From Arthrobacter sp. CDRTa11 (lineage in GTDB: Bacteria; Actinomycetota; Actinomycetes; Actinomycetales; Micrococcaceae): a stretch of 64,000 nucleotides of DNA. The notes under the pieces are model-generated. The model worked only from the letters and a program-made list of their open reading frames with translations, did no database searches and was not told the DNA's origin. The translations under genes were made by a program, and so were the position numbers. Every line of letters begins with the position of its first letter. Positions within the stretch are counted from its first letter, which is position 1. The DNA is taken from assembly GCF_026427775.1 (NCBI RefSeq), contig NZ_CP044532.1, positions 1,116,001-1,180,000 of the forward strand, in the 5' to 3' direction. Shown piece by piece: positions 19,347 to 27,437 of the stretch.

Positions 19347-20384
19347 CTAGCCGGAAGACCCTGAAGGACGTTGAGGCGATCCGCTGGAAGCGCGGGGGAT
19401 CAGCGTTGGCATGGATTTGCGGATGTGCGGCTCCCTGCCAGGGTTCACGATGAGGTCGATGGCGTTGCCGGCAATCTGGTCCAAGGGTACGCGTACCGAC
19501 GACAGGGGAGTAGCGAGCCGTGACGACAGGGGGATGTCGTTGTAACCCACCAGGGCCAGATCCTTCCCAACGGTGACCTGGTAGCGGTGGGCTGCGGCGA
19601 TGACTCCCATCGCAAGGTTGTCGTTGGCGGCGAAAATGGCGGTGGGACGCCTTTTCGCACTTTCGCCCAGGAGTGCTTCGCCGGCTGAGTATCCGTGTTC
19701 GATGCCGTAGCCGGCGGCCAGCAGCCAGCTTTCCTGCGGCGAAATCTGCGCTTCGGCCAGGGCGCGGCGTGCCCCGGCGAGACGGGCGATTCCGGTGGAG
19801 GTAAAGGACGGGCCGGTCGCCACCGCGATGTCTTGGTGTCCGAGGTCGATGAGGTGCCGAACGGCAAGGTATCCGCCTACTTCGTCATCCCCGAGCGCCG
19901 AAGGGCTGACCCCATCCGTGCGGAGCACCAATGCGTGGGCAACCCCCCGCTGCCGCAGGAGCTTAGGCAGTTCGTCGTCAAGGCGGGCCGTGGCCAGGAT
20001 CAGCCCGTCCACGTTGCGGTCAAGCAGGGTCTCCGCGGCCCGCCGTTCGTCATCGGGGTCATCCCCGCTGGTGGCCACCATGGCGAAATAGCCGCGGTCC
20101 GAGGCCGCGCGCTCCAGTTCCTCGAACATCAGGGCCATCACGGTGTCGCTGAGGCGGGGGACCAACACTCCCAGCGTCCTCGTCTCACCCCGGCGCAGGC
20201 TCGACGCGAAGGAGTTTCGGCGGTAGCCCAGTTCCTCGGCCACCTTCCGGACGTGGACGGCAGCAGCGGAGCGCGGCGCCGTGCCCCTTTCGTCCAGGGC
20301 ACGGCTCGCAGTGGAAAGGCTCACGCCGCTGGCGGCAGCAACATCCCTCAGTGTGACGTTCGTGCCGGGGGCAGCCGGTTCCAT
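19347..20384 (-). CDS. LacI-family transcriptional regulator (likely for the DapA-like/NRAMP operon)
   Basis: A 345-residue DNA-binding repressor. The helix-turn-helix is VTLRDVAAASGVSLSTASRA (about residues 9-28), the hinge follows near SLRRGETRTLGVLVP, and the rest is a periplasmic-binding-protein-like effector domain ending in ALVGYNDIPLSSRLATPLSS. The ATG at 20382-20384 with AGGAG eight bases upstream is chosen over a longer open frame that runs to 20477. It is divergent from the DapA-like gene, whose promoter carries paired AACGTT elements, a common core of LacI-family operators. Control of that operon is inferred from this arrangement. The effector is unknown, probably a sugar or sugar acid. 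Confidence 0.9.
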   Translation of the reverse strand: MEPAAPGTNVTLRDVAAASGVSLSTASRALDERGTAPRSAAAVHVRKVAEELGYRRNSFASSLRRGETRTLGVLVPRLSDTVMALMFEELERAASDRGYFAMVATSGDDPDDERRAAETLLDRNVDGLILATARLDDELPKLLRQRGVAHALVLRTDGVSPSALGDDEVGGYLAVRHLIDLGHQDIAVATGPSFTSTGIARLAGARRALAEAQISPQESWLLAAGYGIEHGYSAGEALLGESAKRRPTAIFAANDNLAMGVIAAAHRYQVTVGKDLALVGYNDIPLSSRLATPLSSVRVPLDQIAGNAIDLIVNPGREPHIRKSMPTLIPRASSGSPQRPSGSSG

Positions 20385-20450
20385 ACGTGTTCTCCTGTTC
20401 GCGATCGTCCTAGAAGACACTCTATTTCCTCCTTGGTCGGCAGCAGGCCC

Positions 20451-20501
20451 TTGACAGTGAGCTGGAGCACGTCGCACAATGAAAACGTTCCCGCAAACGT
20501 T
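20451..20501 (+). promoter_or_regulatory. Promoter and paired AACGTT operator of the DapA-like gene
   Basis: TTGACA (20451-20456) and CACAAT (20475-20480) are 18 bases apart, forming a good sigma-70-type promoter. AACGTT occurs at 20484-20489 and again at 20496-20501, 12 bp apart and covering the expected start of transcription, as expected for repression by the divergent LacI protein. Confidence 0.65.
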
Positions 20502-20549
20502 CTCACCTTATCGCGGGGAGAACGACCAACAAAGACAGAGGAAGCTCTC

Positions 20550-21485
20550 ATGACCATCGATCTCCGCGGGCTTGTACCCGCACCCGTAACCCCGTTCAAC
20601 CGCGACGGCAGCGTCGACGTCGACGCTATCCACCGCCTCGGCGGATGGCTGGCAAGCGTTGAGGGTGTCAAGGGCCTCGTAGTCCTTGGCCACGCCGGCG
20701 AAGGAACCTTCCTGACCCAGGACGAGCAGGCGCTTGTCATCCGCGAGTTCAAGAACGCCGTCAACGGCGAAATCCCGATCATCGCCGGCATTACGGGAGA
20801 GGGCAACACCGTCGCTGCCCTTGAGGCCAAGCGCGCAGTCGACGCCGGTGCCGAGGCCGGCCTGGTCTACCCGTCACACGGCTGGCTCCGCTTTGGATAC
20901 CAGCAGGGCGCACCGCAGACCCGCTACAAGGAAATCTACGAAACGTCCGGGCTCCCGCTGATCCTCTTCCAGTACCCGGACGCCACCAAAGCCACCTATG
21001 ACCTGGAAACCCAGCTTGAGATTGCGGGCCAGGAAGGCGTCTTCGCCACCAAGAACGGCGTCCGGAACATGAAGCGCTGGGACACCGAAATCCCGGTCCT
21101 GCGCGCCACTTATCCGGACCTGCAGATCCTTACCTGCCATGACGAGTACCTGCTGCACACCATGTTCGATGTGGACGGTGCACTGGTTGGTTACGGCGGA
21201 CTCGCACCCGAGCCGCTGGTTGAGCTCATCGCCGCCGGCAAGGCGAAGGACTATGCAGCCGCCCGTGCCATCCACGACCGCCTGCTGCCGGTGACCAAGA
21301 ACGTCTACCACCGCGGATCGCATATGGAAGGCACCGTAGCCCTGAAGGAAGGGCTTGTTGCACGCGGCATTCTGGATCACGCCACCGTCCGTCCGCCGCT
21401 GCTTCCCCTGGCACCCGGCGCCGGCGATGAAATCGCACTTGCCCTCAGGTCAGCAAACCTGGGCACCGTCACCGTTCCTGCCTAA
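20550..21485 (+). CDS. DapA-superfamily (beta/alpha)8 lyase/aldolase-like protein
   Basis: A 311-residue member of the dihydrodipicolinate synthase/N-acetylneuraminate lyase superfamily (LVPAPVTPFNRDGSVD at the start). The Schiff-base lysine is recognisable in FATKNGVRN. However, the usual carboxylate-binding GTTGE is GHAGE here, and the usual YNVP motif reads FQYP, so the canonical catalytic Tyr is Phe. Pyruvate-dependent chemistry is therefore doubtful and the substrate is unknown; lysine biosynthesis is unlikely. It has its own LacI-type promoter. A strong hairpin separates it from the NRAMP-like gene downstream. The ATG at 20550 follows AGAGGAAG. Some DapA-family enzymes act on sugar acids, which would fit the LacI control. 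Confidence 0.8.
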   Translation: MTIDLRGLVPAPVTPFNRDGSVDVDAIHRLGGWLASVEGVKGLVVLGHAGEGTFLTQDEQALVIREFKNAVNGEIPIIAGITGEGNTVAALEAKRAVDAGAEAGLVYPSHGWLRFGYQQGAPQTRYKEIYETSGLPLILFQYPDATKATYDLETQLEIAGQEGVFATKNGVRNMKRWDTEIPVLRATYPDLQILTCHDEYLLHTMFDVDGALVGYGGLAPEPLVELIAAGKAKDYAAARAIHDRLLPVTKNVYHRGSHMEGTVALKEGLVARGILDHATVRPPLLPLAPGAGDEIALALRSANLGTVTVPA

Positions 21486-21544
21486 GGCCTCCTGCACAAC
21501 CACCTCCACATGGCGCCTCTTGTTTGAGGCCTCTGCAGGACCCC

Positions 21545-21577
21545 GATGGATGGCGGACAAGCCGTCCGCCATCCATC
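21545..21577 (+). terminator. Intercistronic 14-bp hairpin (terminator or attenuator)
   Basis: GATGGATGGCGGAC (21545-21558) pairs perfectly with 21564-21577 around a 5-base loop. It stands between the DapA-like and NRAMP-like genes. GTTTT follows at 21587-21590 after a short spacer. Partial termination or mRNA-end protection, giving unequal expression of the two genes, is inferred. Confidence 0.6.
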
Positions 21578-21582
21578 GCCAC

Positions 21583-21591
21583 AACGTTTTC
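21583..21591. promoter_or_regulatory. Possible second AACGTT operator element
   Basis: AACGTTTTC here is the exact reverse complement of GAAAACGTT at 20481-20489 in the DapA-like promoter. It lies between the intercistronic hairpin and the NRAMP-like start. It may be an extra LacI binding site, or may be chance. Confidence 0.35.
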
Positions 21592-21649
21592 TCTCCACCA
21601 TCGGTCAACGACGACCCCCAGCAATGCCGCTGGAGAAGGAGTACTCGCA

Positions 21650-22948
21650 ATGAGCGAGCAGAATAAGACCATCCCCTCACCGGATAAGCAACGAGGACAC
21701 ATGGTCGCGCACGAAGACAACGCAGCCCTGGCTGCGCCTGCCAAGCGCAGGACGTTCCTTGGTTATCTGGCGCTGATGGGGCCGGCGTTTGTGGTGGGAG
21801 CCTGGCAGTTCGGGCCCGGCAACCTCACCACCGCCGTCCAGGCTGGCAGCCGCTTCGACTACAGCCTGGTCTGGGTTATCGCCGTCTCCACCGTCCTGAT
21901 GATCTTCTTCACGGACATGAGTGTCCGGCTGGGGATCGTGACGCCCACCTCGCTGATCGCCTCCATCAAAGACCACCTGGGTAAATGGGTGGGTGTCCTC
22001 GCCGGCTTCGGCGTCTTTGGCATCACGCTGATGTTCTCCGTCGGCAACGCCGTCGGCTCCGGCCTTGGTCTCTCCCTGATCTTCGGCGGCTCCCCGGTCC
22101 TCTGGACTGTCGTCTGCACGATAGCCGTCGGCATTGTGCTGGCCTTCCGGAACGTTTACGGAATCGTGGAGAAGGCGCTCCTGGTCATCGTTGTCCTCAT
22201 GGGCATCGCATTCATCGCCAGCACCGTCGTCGCCCAGCCCGACTGGTACCGGTCCATGGCGGGCATGGTCCCGCAACTGCCGCCAGGCAGTGAAATCCTC
22301 ATCGTGGCACTGGTCGGCACGAACTTCTCCATCAACGCCGCGTTCTACACCTCCTACGGCATCAAGGAACACCGCCGCACCCGTGCCGATTACCGCGACA
22401 TCACCCTTGTGGACACGATCCCCGGCATCGTCGCCCCCGGCATCATGACCGCCCTCGTCATCATGGTCGCCGCAGCAGTCCTCGGCAAAACCGGAGCCGA
22501 AGCCGGAACCATCAACGCCCTCGCCTCCATCTTCACACCGCTGGCAGGCCCAGTCGGGGCGATGCTCTTCGCCCTCGGCCTCTCCGGAGCTGCCTTCTCG
22601 TCCATGATCGCCAACGCCACCGCCGGCGGCACCATGCTCTCCGACGCCCTCGGCCGCGGAGCAAAGGCCGGTTCGCCCACGGCCCGGATCGTCACGGGAA
22701 TCATCCTGGCCTTCGGCTTGGTGATCACGCTCTCGTTCCAATCCTCGCCGGTCGGCCTCATTGTGATCGCGCAGTCGCTCACAGTCCTCATTGCACCTCT
22801 GCTGGGCGTCCTGCTCTTCATCATGGCCAACAGAACCTCCATCATGGGGTCGCTGCGCAACAAATGGTGGCACAACCTTTTCGGTGCCATCGGCCTAGTG
22901 GCCATCATCGCCTCATCCGTACGGCTGATCACCGTGCTGATTGGCTGA
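21650..22948 (+). CDS. NRAMP-fold transporter lacking the metal-binding motifs
   Basis: A 432-residue membrane protein with about 11 transmembrane segments and the overall NRAMP layout (GPAFVVGAWQFGPGNLTTAV in TM1, conserved spacing to TM6). The canonical DPGN metal motif of TM1 reads GPGN, losing the metal-ligand Asp. The TM6 region that should read G-A-T-x-M-P-H-N is GTNFSINAAFY, losing Met, Pro and His. Manganese or iron transport by the known mechanism is therefore unlikely. Its position after a DapA-like enzyme under LacI control suggests uptake of an organic substrate, by inference only. The start ATG at 21650 follows AGAAGGAG. The operon ends at the hairpin at 22986-23019. Confidence 0.8.
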   Translation: MSEQNKTIPSPDKQRGHMVAHEDNAALAAPAKRRTFLGYLALMGPAFVVGAWQFGPGNLTTAVQAGSRFDYSLVWVIAVSTVLMIFFTDMSVRLGIVTPTSLIASIKDHLGKWVGVLAGFGVFGITLMFSVGNAVGSGLGLSLIFGGSPVLWTVVCTIAVGIVLAFRNVYGIVEKALLVIVVLMGIAFIASTVVAQPDWYRSMAGMVPQLPPGSEILIVALVGTNFSINAAFYTSYGIKEHRRTRADYRDITLVDTIPGIVAPGIMTALVIMVAAAVLGKTGAEAGTINALASIFTPLAGPVGAMLFALGLSGAAFSSMIANATAGGTMLSDALGRGAKAGSPTARIVTGIILAFGLVITLSFQSSPVGLIVIAQSLTVLIAPLLGVLLFIMANRTSIMGSLRNKWWHNLFGAIGLVAIIASSVRLITVLIG

Positions 22949-22985
22949 TGCCGCCACGGCCTGACGAACATTGTCAGCAATACAT

Positions 22986-23019
22986 AAAGTGGCGATGCCT
23001 TCAGGGGCATCGCCACTTT
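22986..23019. terminator. Bidirectional terminator between NRAMP-like and yihS-like genes
   Basis: A perfect 14-bp stem (AAAGTGGCGATGCC / GGCATCGCCACTTT) with a 6-base loop has A-rich and T-rich ends on either side. It serves both the plus-strand NRAMP-like gene and the minus-strand sulfoquinovose operon. Confidence 0.85.
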
Positions 23020-23082
23020 GCTGCCTGATCAGCTCCTGTCACCTATCAAGGGTCTTTGGCGCAGGCAGCCAGGTTCCTTGCC

Positions 23083-24333
23083 TTATCCGTTTGCCCTCAG
23101 CCGTGCGTCCAGCAAACCTGCCGCAACAGCGGGCGCAAGCCCCGGCGCCAGGGGAAGGCGCGGGACCACCAGGCAGTGCCACAGGTGGTATATGTCAGCC
23201 TTGCCTGACCACACTGTCGAGGTGACATTGCCGTTCTCGTCGAGCTCCTGCTTCCAGGATCCGTGCTCGTAGTCGATGAACCAGTCGCGGGCGTGGTCCC
23301 AGATCCGCTCGTACCAGTCGGCATATTTCTTGTCACCGGTGGCTATGTAGAGGGCTGCTGCGCCCCCGATAGCCTCCGCAGGAACCCAGCGAATGCGGGA
23401 GGTGACAACCGGCTTGCCTTCCCAGTCGACTGAATAGACAAATCCAGGATGGCCGTCCGGCTCCCAAGCGTCGCGGATGGCGGCATCAAAGAGGCCCCTT
23501 GAGTCTTCGAGCAGCCATCCCGGGACTTCCAGGCCGCGGGCCTCCAGTCCGGCACGGAGGTGAAGGAGCAGGCGCGCCCACTCAACCCAGTGGCCGGGGG
23601 TTCCGCCGTACGCCCGGAATTGGCTGGCCCGGTCATCGGTGTTGTATTCGGGCAGCGGGTTCCAGTCCGAGTCGAAGTGCTCGAACACCCGGTAGTTGTT
23701 GTTGCGCGCAAACTGGTGGATGAGCACCTCGGCGATCCGGAGGGCCCGTTCAAGCCAGCGGTTCTCCCCGGTCACATCAGCGACAATGAGGTACGCCTCG
23801 ACTGAGTGCATGCTCGCGTTTCCACCCCGGTAAGCCTCGGTCTCCGAGAAATCGCGGTTCCAGGAGTCGAAGCACATGTCGGCTTCGTGGTCCCAGAACT
23901 TCATGTCAGCAATGCGGAGCGCCTCATCGAGTAGTTCCCGGGCTCCGGGGCGCCCAGCCGCTGCGGCGCTGGCAGCAGCGAGGAGCACGAAGGAGTGCTG
24001 GTAGCCGGACTTGGTGTCGTTCACCGGCCCCTTGTCGTCGATCTCGGCGTACCAACCGCCGAACTCATTATCGTGGAAACCTCCGTTGAGCGCGGCAATG
24101 CCGTGGTCAACGAGTGCCGCAGCACCCGGCCGTCCCATCAAGGCGGCAACAGCGAAACTATGGACCATCCGCGCCGTAATCCACAGATGGGTCGGCTTGT
24201 CGGGAAATACCTCGCCGTTGTTGTCGAGCCAGCCGAATCCTGTGGGGACCTTTGAACCCCTGGCGAAATTGATGAGCCGATCGGTTTCTGCCTCCAGCCA
24301 TCGTGCGTGAGCGGCACTGTCCAGCCACGTCAT
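23083..24333 (-). CDS. yihS: Sulfoquinovose isomerase, YihS-like (AGE superfamily)
   Basis: A 416-residue (alpha/alpha)6-barrel aldose-ketose isomerase that would convert sulfoquinovose to sulfofructose. It resembles E. coli YihS along its whole length: [63 protein letters not shown]. His176, His248 and His383, the AGE-family catalytic or binding histidines, fall at the same residue numbers as in YihS. Generic tools may call it N-acylglucosamine 2-epimerase, but the kinase, aldolase and sulfonate-type exporter in the same operon favour the sulfosugar role. It is the last gene of the operon, 62 bp after the exporter gene, with its own ribosome site (GAGAGGAAATAAC ATG). Confidence 0.88.
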   Translation of the reverse strand: MTWLDSAAHARWLEAETDRLINFARGSKVPTGFGWLDNNGEVFPDKPTHLWITARMVHSFAVAALMGRPGAAALVDHGIAALNGGFHDNEFGGWYAEIDDKGPVNDTKSGYQHSFVLLAAASAAAAGRPGARELLDEALRIADMKFWDHEADMCFDSWNRDFSETEAYRGGNASMHSVEAYLIVADVTGENRWLERALRIAEVLIHQFARNNNYRVFEHFDSDWNPLPEYNTDDRASQFRAYGGTPGHWVEWARLLLHLRAGLEARGLEVPGWLLEDSRGLFDAAIRDAWEPDGHPGFVYSVDWEGKPVVTSRIRWVPAEAIGGAAALYIATGDKKYADWYERIWDHARDWFIDYEHGSWKQELDENGNVTSTVWSGKADIYHLWHCLVVPRLPLAPGLAPAVAAGLLDARLRANG

Positions 24334-24395
24334 GTTATTTCCTCTCTAAAGTGCATGTACGAATTAGTGTGTATGTTCCACGGGGCAACGGCTGT

Positions 24396-25139
24396 TTATC
24401 CGGCGGCGTCGAGCACGCCGCGGACCACGGTGGCTGCCGCGCCCAGGTAGGCCAGGACGATCAGCAAGATCTGTGCCGCGCGGGCTGGGACGAACCGGGC
24501 AGCCACGTCGCCCAGCACCAGACCGGCGAGGCAGGCCACGGCCACTGCTACCCACATTGCGGCAGGAAGCGATGGGAACGTTGCCGGCGCCGTCAAAGCT
24601 TTGGAGACCAGCGACAATGCGCCGATGGTGAAAAAGTACGGCTGCATGGTGGCGGCGAAGGACTTCTGCTGCCACCGGGTGGCGATGGAGTACATGCTCA
24701 CCGCAGGTCCGCCAACGCCGGCTGCAGTGTTCATGAACCCGCTGAGCCCGCCTGCGGTAAGGAGGTAGCGGCGCCGGGCCGGCAGGGTGGCGGACTTCAG
24801 GACCAGCAGGACAGTCAGTCCCACGGCGAGGATCACCCCAATGGAAATCTCCAGGACCGCCGGCGGGATAAGCCGGATCAGGAAGGCCGCCGGCACAATC
24901 CCCAGCACCGCCGACGCCGTCAGGGCCGCGTACCGTTTCCAGTCGATGTCCCGGACCACGCGGACGATGATGGCCCCGGCCGTCACGGCGCCGCAGACGT
25001 TCACCAGCACCACGCCTTCCACCGGCCCCAGCAGCAGGACCAGGAACGGCGCGGCCACCAGGGCAAAACCCATACCCGTGATTCGCTGCATCCCGGCGCC
25101 CATCACCACGGCGCCCAGCACCAGCCCGGTGGTCAGCAC
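24396..25139 (-). CDS. TauE/SafE-family exporter, probable sulfolactate exporter
   Basis: A 247-residue membrane protein with about eight hydrophobic segments and the duplicated half-repeat of the TauE/SafE family (GAGMQRITGMGFALVAAPFL in the first half, SGFMNTAAGVGGPAVSMYS in the second). This family exports sulfite and C2-C3 organosulfonates. In sulfo-glycolytic gene sets, members are the usual exit route for the C3 sulfonate end-product. The GTG start at 25137-25139 directly abuts the TAA of the aldehyde dehydrogenase gene, indicating translational coupling. With a dehydrogenase rather than a reductase beside it, sulfolactate is the expected cargo; that is inferred. Confidence 0.83.
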   Translation of the reverse strand: MLTTGLVLGAVVMGAGMQRITGMGFALVAAPFLVLLLGPVEGVVLVNVCGAVTAGAIIVRVVRDIDWKRYAALTASAVLGIVPAAFLIRLIPPAVLEISIGVILAVGLTVLLVLKSATLPARRRYLLTAGGLSGFMNTAAGVGGPAVSMYSIATRWQQKSFAATMQPYFFTIGALSLVSKALTAPATFPSLPAAMWVAVAVACLAGLVLGDVAARFVPARAAQILLIVLAYLGAAATVVRGVLDAAG

Positions 25140-26579
25140 TTAAGGCCGCCAGGCCACGTACTGGACCTCCTCGAATTCCTCCAGGCCAAGGCTTGATCCT
25201 TCCCGGCCCAGGCCCGACTGCTTGGCTCCGCCCATGGGCGCGAACGCCACGGACGGCAGGGGATCGTTGACACCCACGATGCCGGCCTCCAGCCGCTCCG
25301 GGATGTCCCAGCCCCGCTTCGGACTGCCGCTCCAGACGTAGGCGGCAAGGCCCATTTCCGTGGCGTTCGCCTTCCGGATGGCCTCCTCCTCCGAGGCGAA
25401 GGTCACGACGCCGGCGGCCGGGCCGAACACTTCCTCACCTACCAGCGGCGCGTCGTCGGGGACATCCGCCAGGAGCGTCGGCGCCATGTAGGAGCCCTGC
25501 CCGGGAACTTCGGTGCGCTGGGTCACGCGGCGGGCGCCGCGGCCCAAGGCGTCGTCTACGAGCGCCTGCACGGCGGACACCCGTTCGGCGTCGATGACCG
25601 GACCCAGGTCAGGAACCGGTGCGCCGCCGTCGGGAACGCCGTGCCCGATGCTCATCGCATCGAAACGGGCGCCCAACCTGCTGGCAAATTCGTCGGCGAT
25701 GCTGTCCTGGACCAGGAAGCGGTTGGCGGCCACGCAGGATTGGCCGGTGTTGCGGAGCCGCCCCAGCACCGCGCCTTCGACGGCTGCGTCCAGGTCGGCG
25801 TCCTCGAACACGATGAAGGGCGCGTTTCCTCCCAGTTCCAGGAGCGGCCGGACCACCCGCTCGGAGGCCGAAGCCATGATCTGCCGGCCCACACCGGTGG
25901 AACCGGTGAAGCTGACGGCGCGCACGGCCCGGTGCTGGAGCAGGGCCGCGGTGATCTCCCTGGAGGGCCCGTGGACCAGGTTGACCACGCCCGCCGGGAA
26001 TCCGGCGTCGTGCAGGACCTCGAAAAGCCCGGTGGCGGCGAGCGGTGCTTTTTCGGACACGCGGCCCACCACGGTGCAGCCGGCCGCGAGCATCGCGGCG
26101 AGTTTGCGGGCCTGGATGGACACCGGGAAGTTCCAGGGAGTGAGGCTGAGGGCCACACCGATGGGCTTGCGGAGGCTGAGGTGGCGGCGGCCCTGCAGTT
26201 CGGGTGGGCTGACCGTGCCGGTGGAACGGCGGGCCTCCTCGGCGAACCAGCGGAAGTACTCCACCGAGAAGTCCACCTCGCCCTGGGCTTCAGGGAGCCG
26301 CTTGCCGGCCTCGAGCGCCAGGGTGTGGGCGAGTTCATCGCGGCGTTCGGCCAGGAGCTCAGCCGCGCTCCGGAGCAGGTCGGCGCGGGTCCGTGCCGTG
26401 GTGCGGGACCATGAGCCGAAAGCTTCGGCGGCCGCGTCTGCTGCTTTCGTGGCGTCGTCCGCAGTGCCCCAGGCGACTTCACCCACGGTGCTGCCGTTTC
26501 CTGGGTCTGTGACCTCCTTGGAGGTGCCGGAGGAGTGCCAGTTGCCGTTGACGAGGTGCTGGGCTGATTTGAGGTTCAT
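25140..26579 (-). CDS. Aldehyde dehydrogenase, probable sulfolactaldehyde dehydrogenase
   Basis: A 479-residue NAD(P)+-dependent aldehyde dehydrogenase resembling the GabD (succinate-semialdehyde) group. Visible features are TPWNFPVSIQ, the FTGSTGVGR nucleotide loop, general base Glu248 (LLELGGNAP) and nucleophile Cys282 (NTGQSCVAANR). The usual cofactor-contact VxKP(A/S)E motif reads VGRVSEKAP, with Arg at the Lys position. In a sulfo-EMP operon the expected job is oxidation of 3-sulfolactaldehyde to sulfolactate, as the GabD-like enzyme does in bacterial sulfo-ED pathways. That role comes from context plus family. It is coupled to the downstream exporter gene. Confidence 0.82.
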   Translation of the reverse strand: MNLKSAQHLVNGNWHSSGTSKEVTDPGNGSTVGEVAWGTADDATKAADAAAEAFGSWSRTTARTRADLLRSAAELLAERRDELAHTLALEAGKRLPEAQGEVDFSVEYFRWFAEEARRSTGTVSPPELQGRRHLSLRKPIGVALSLTPWNFPVSIQARKLAAMLAAGCTVVGRVSEKAPLAATGLFEVLHDAGFPAGVVNLVHGPSREITAALLQHRAVRAVSFTGSTGVGRQIMASASERVVRPLLELGGNAPFIVFEDADLDAAVEGAVLGRLRNTGQSCVAANRFLVQDSIADEFASRLGARFDAMSIGHGVPDGGAPVPDLGPVIDAERVSAVQALVDDALGRGARRVTQRTEVPGQGSYMAPTLLADVPDDAPLVGEEVFGPAAGVVTFASEEEAIRKANATEMGLAAYVWSGSPKRGWDIPERLEAGIVGVNDPLPSVAFAPMGGAKQSGLGREGSSLGLEEFEEVQYVAWRP

Positions 26580-26617
26580 CGATATTGCCTTTCTTGGCTA
26601 CGGGAGGTCCCGAGTGC

Positions 26618-27433
26618 TCATCCCTTGCTGGCACCTGCGGTGATGCCGGCAACGAAGTACCGCTGCAGGAAGACATAGGCCACCACCACGGGCAGGGACG
26701 CCAGGATGACGCCGGCGAACAGCAGCGGGTAGTTGGTCTGGAACTCGCCCTGAAAGCTGAGGAGCGCCAGCGGGAGGGTCCGGTTGCCCGGGGACTGGAT
26801 GAACAGCAGCGGGTAGAGCAGTTCGTTCCAATGGATCACGAACAGGAAGATCGCGGCTGCGGCCACCGACGGTGCGGACAGCGGAAGGGCGATGGAGACG
26901 TACGTCCGCCACGGCCCGGTCCCGTCAATGGACGACGCTTCGTAGAGTTCCTTGGGCAGGGTCCGCATGAACCCGCCCAGGATGAACACGGCGATGGGCA
27001 GCGTGGAGACTACGTTGGCCAGGATCAAACCGGTGAGGCTGTCCAGCAGCCCCAGCCGGCCGAACAGGACGTACAGCGGCACCATGTTGGCCTGTGCGGG
27101 GATGGCCATGCCCAGGACCAGGAAGCCGAAGATGGCCCAGGCCATAAACCCCTTGAGCCTGGAGATGGCGTAGCCGGCGAGGCTGGCCAGGAAGAGGGTG
27201 ACCGGGACGGAGACGGCGGTGACAATGACGCTGTTCCAGAACGAGCTACCCAGGTCCTGGCCGCCGATCACCTCCGCGTAGTTGGCGGGGGAGAGGGACT
27301 GCGGCAGGCTGAACGGGCCTGCAAAGAGCTCCTGCGTGGACTTGAAGCTGCCGAACCCCACGACGGTCAGCGGGACGATGATGATGACCGCGTAGATTCC
27401 GAGAATTGCGCGGCGGCTTATTGAGGCGAGCAT
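26618..27433 (-). CDS. Carbohydrate ABC transporter permease (MalG type)
   Basis: A 271-residue inner-membrane permease with six hydrophobic segments. It has the cytoplasmic EAA loop ELYEASSIDGTGPWRTYVSI (about residues 175-195), which docks the ATPase. It pairs with the MalF-type permease encoded 4 bp upstream and with the lipoprotein binding protein before it. In this operon it most likely imports sulfoquinovose or sulfoquinovosyl glycerol. No ATPase gene is present nearby, so a shared MsmK/UgpC-type ATPase encoded elsewhere is presumed. The ATG at 27431-27433 is only 4 bp after the preceding stop, implying coupling. Confidence 0.88.
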   Translation of the reverse strand: MLASISRRAILGIYAVIIIVPLTVVGFGSFKSTQELFAGPFSLPQSLSPANYAEVIGGQDLGSSFWNSVIVTAVSVPVTLFLASLAGYAISRLKGFMAWAIFGFLVLGMAIPAQANMVPLYVLFGRLGLLDSLTGLILANVVSTLPIAVFILGGFMRTLPKELYEASSIDGTGPWRTYVSIALPLSAPSVAAAAIFLFVIHWNELLYPLLFIQSPGNRTLPLALLSFQGEFQTNYPLLFAGVILASLPVVVAYVFLQRYFVAGITAGASKG

Positions 27434-27437
27434 GCTG

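Noticed and set aside
20550..21485. Lysine-pathway dihydrodipicolinate synthase (DapA)
   Set aside because: Key GTTGE and Tyr motifs are altered, and the gene is LacI-controlled next to a transporter.
21650..22948. Manganese/iron NRAMP importer
   Set aside because: The DPGN and MPH metal-binding motifs are both replaced, so metal transport is not supported.
23083..24333. N-acylglucosamine 2-epimerase
   Set aside because: The fold is right, but full-length similarity and the three His positions match YihS, and the operon supports sulfoquinovose isomerase.
24334..24395. Fourth DeoR operator before the yihS-like gene
   Set aside because: TGTTCCACGGGGCAACG is only superficially similar; spacing and the TGGAA core do not match the three good sites.
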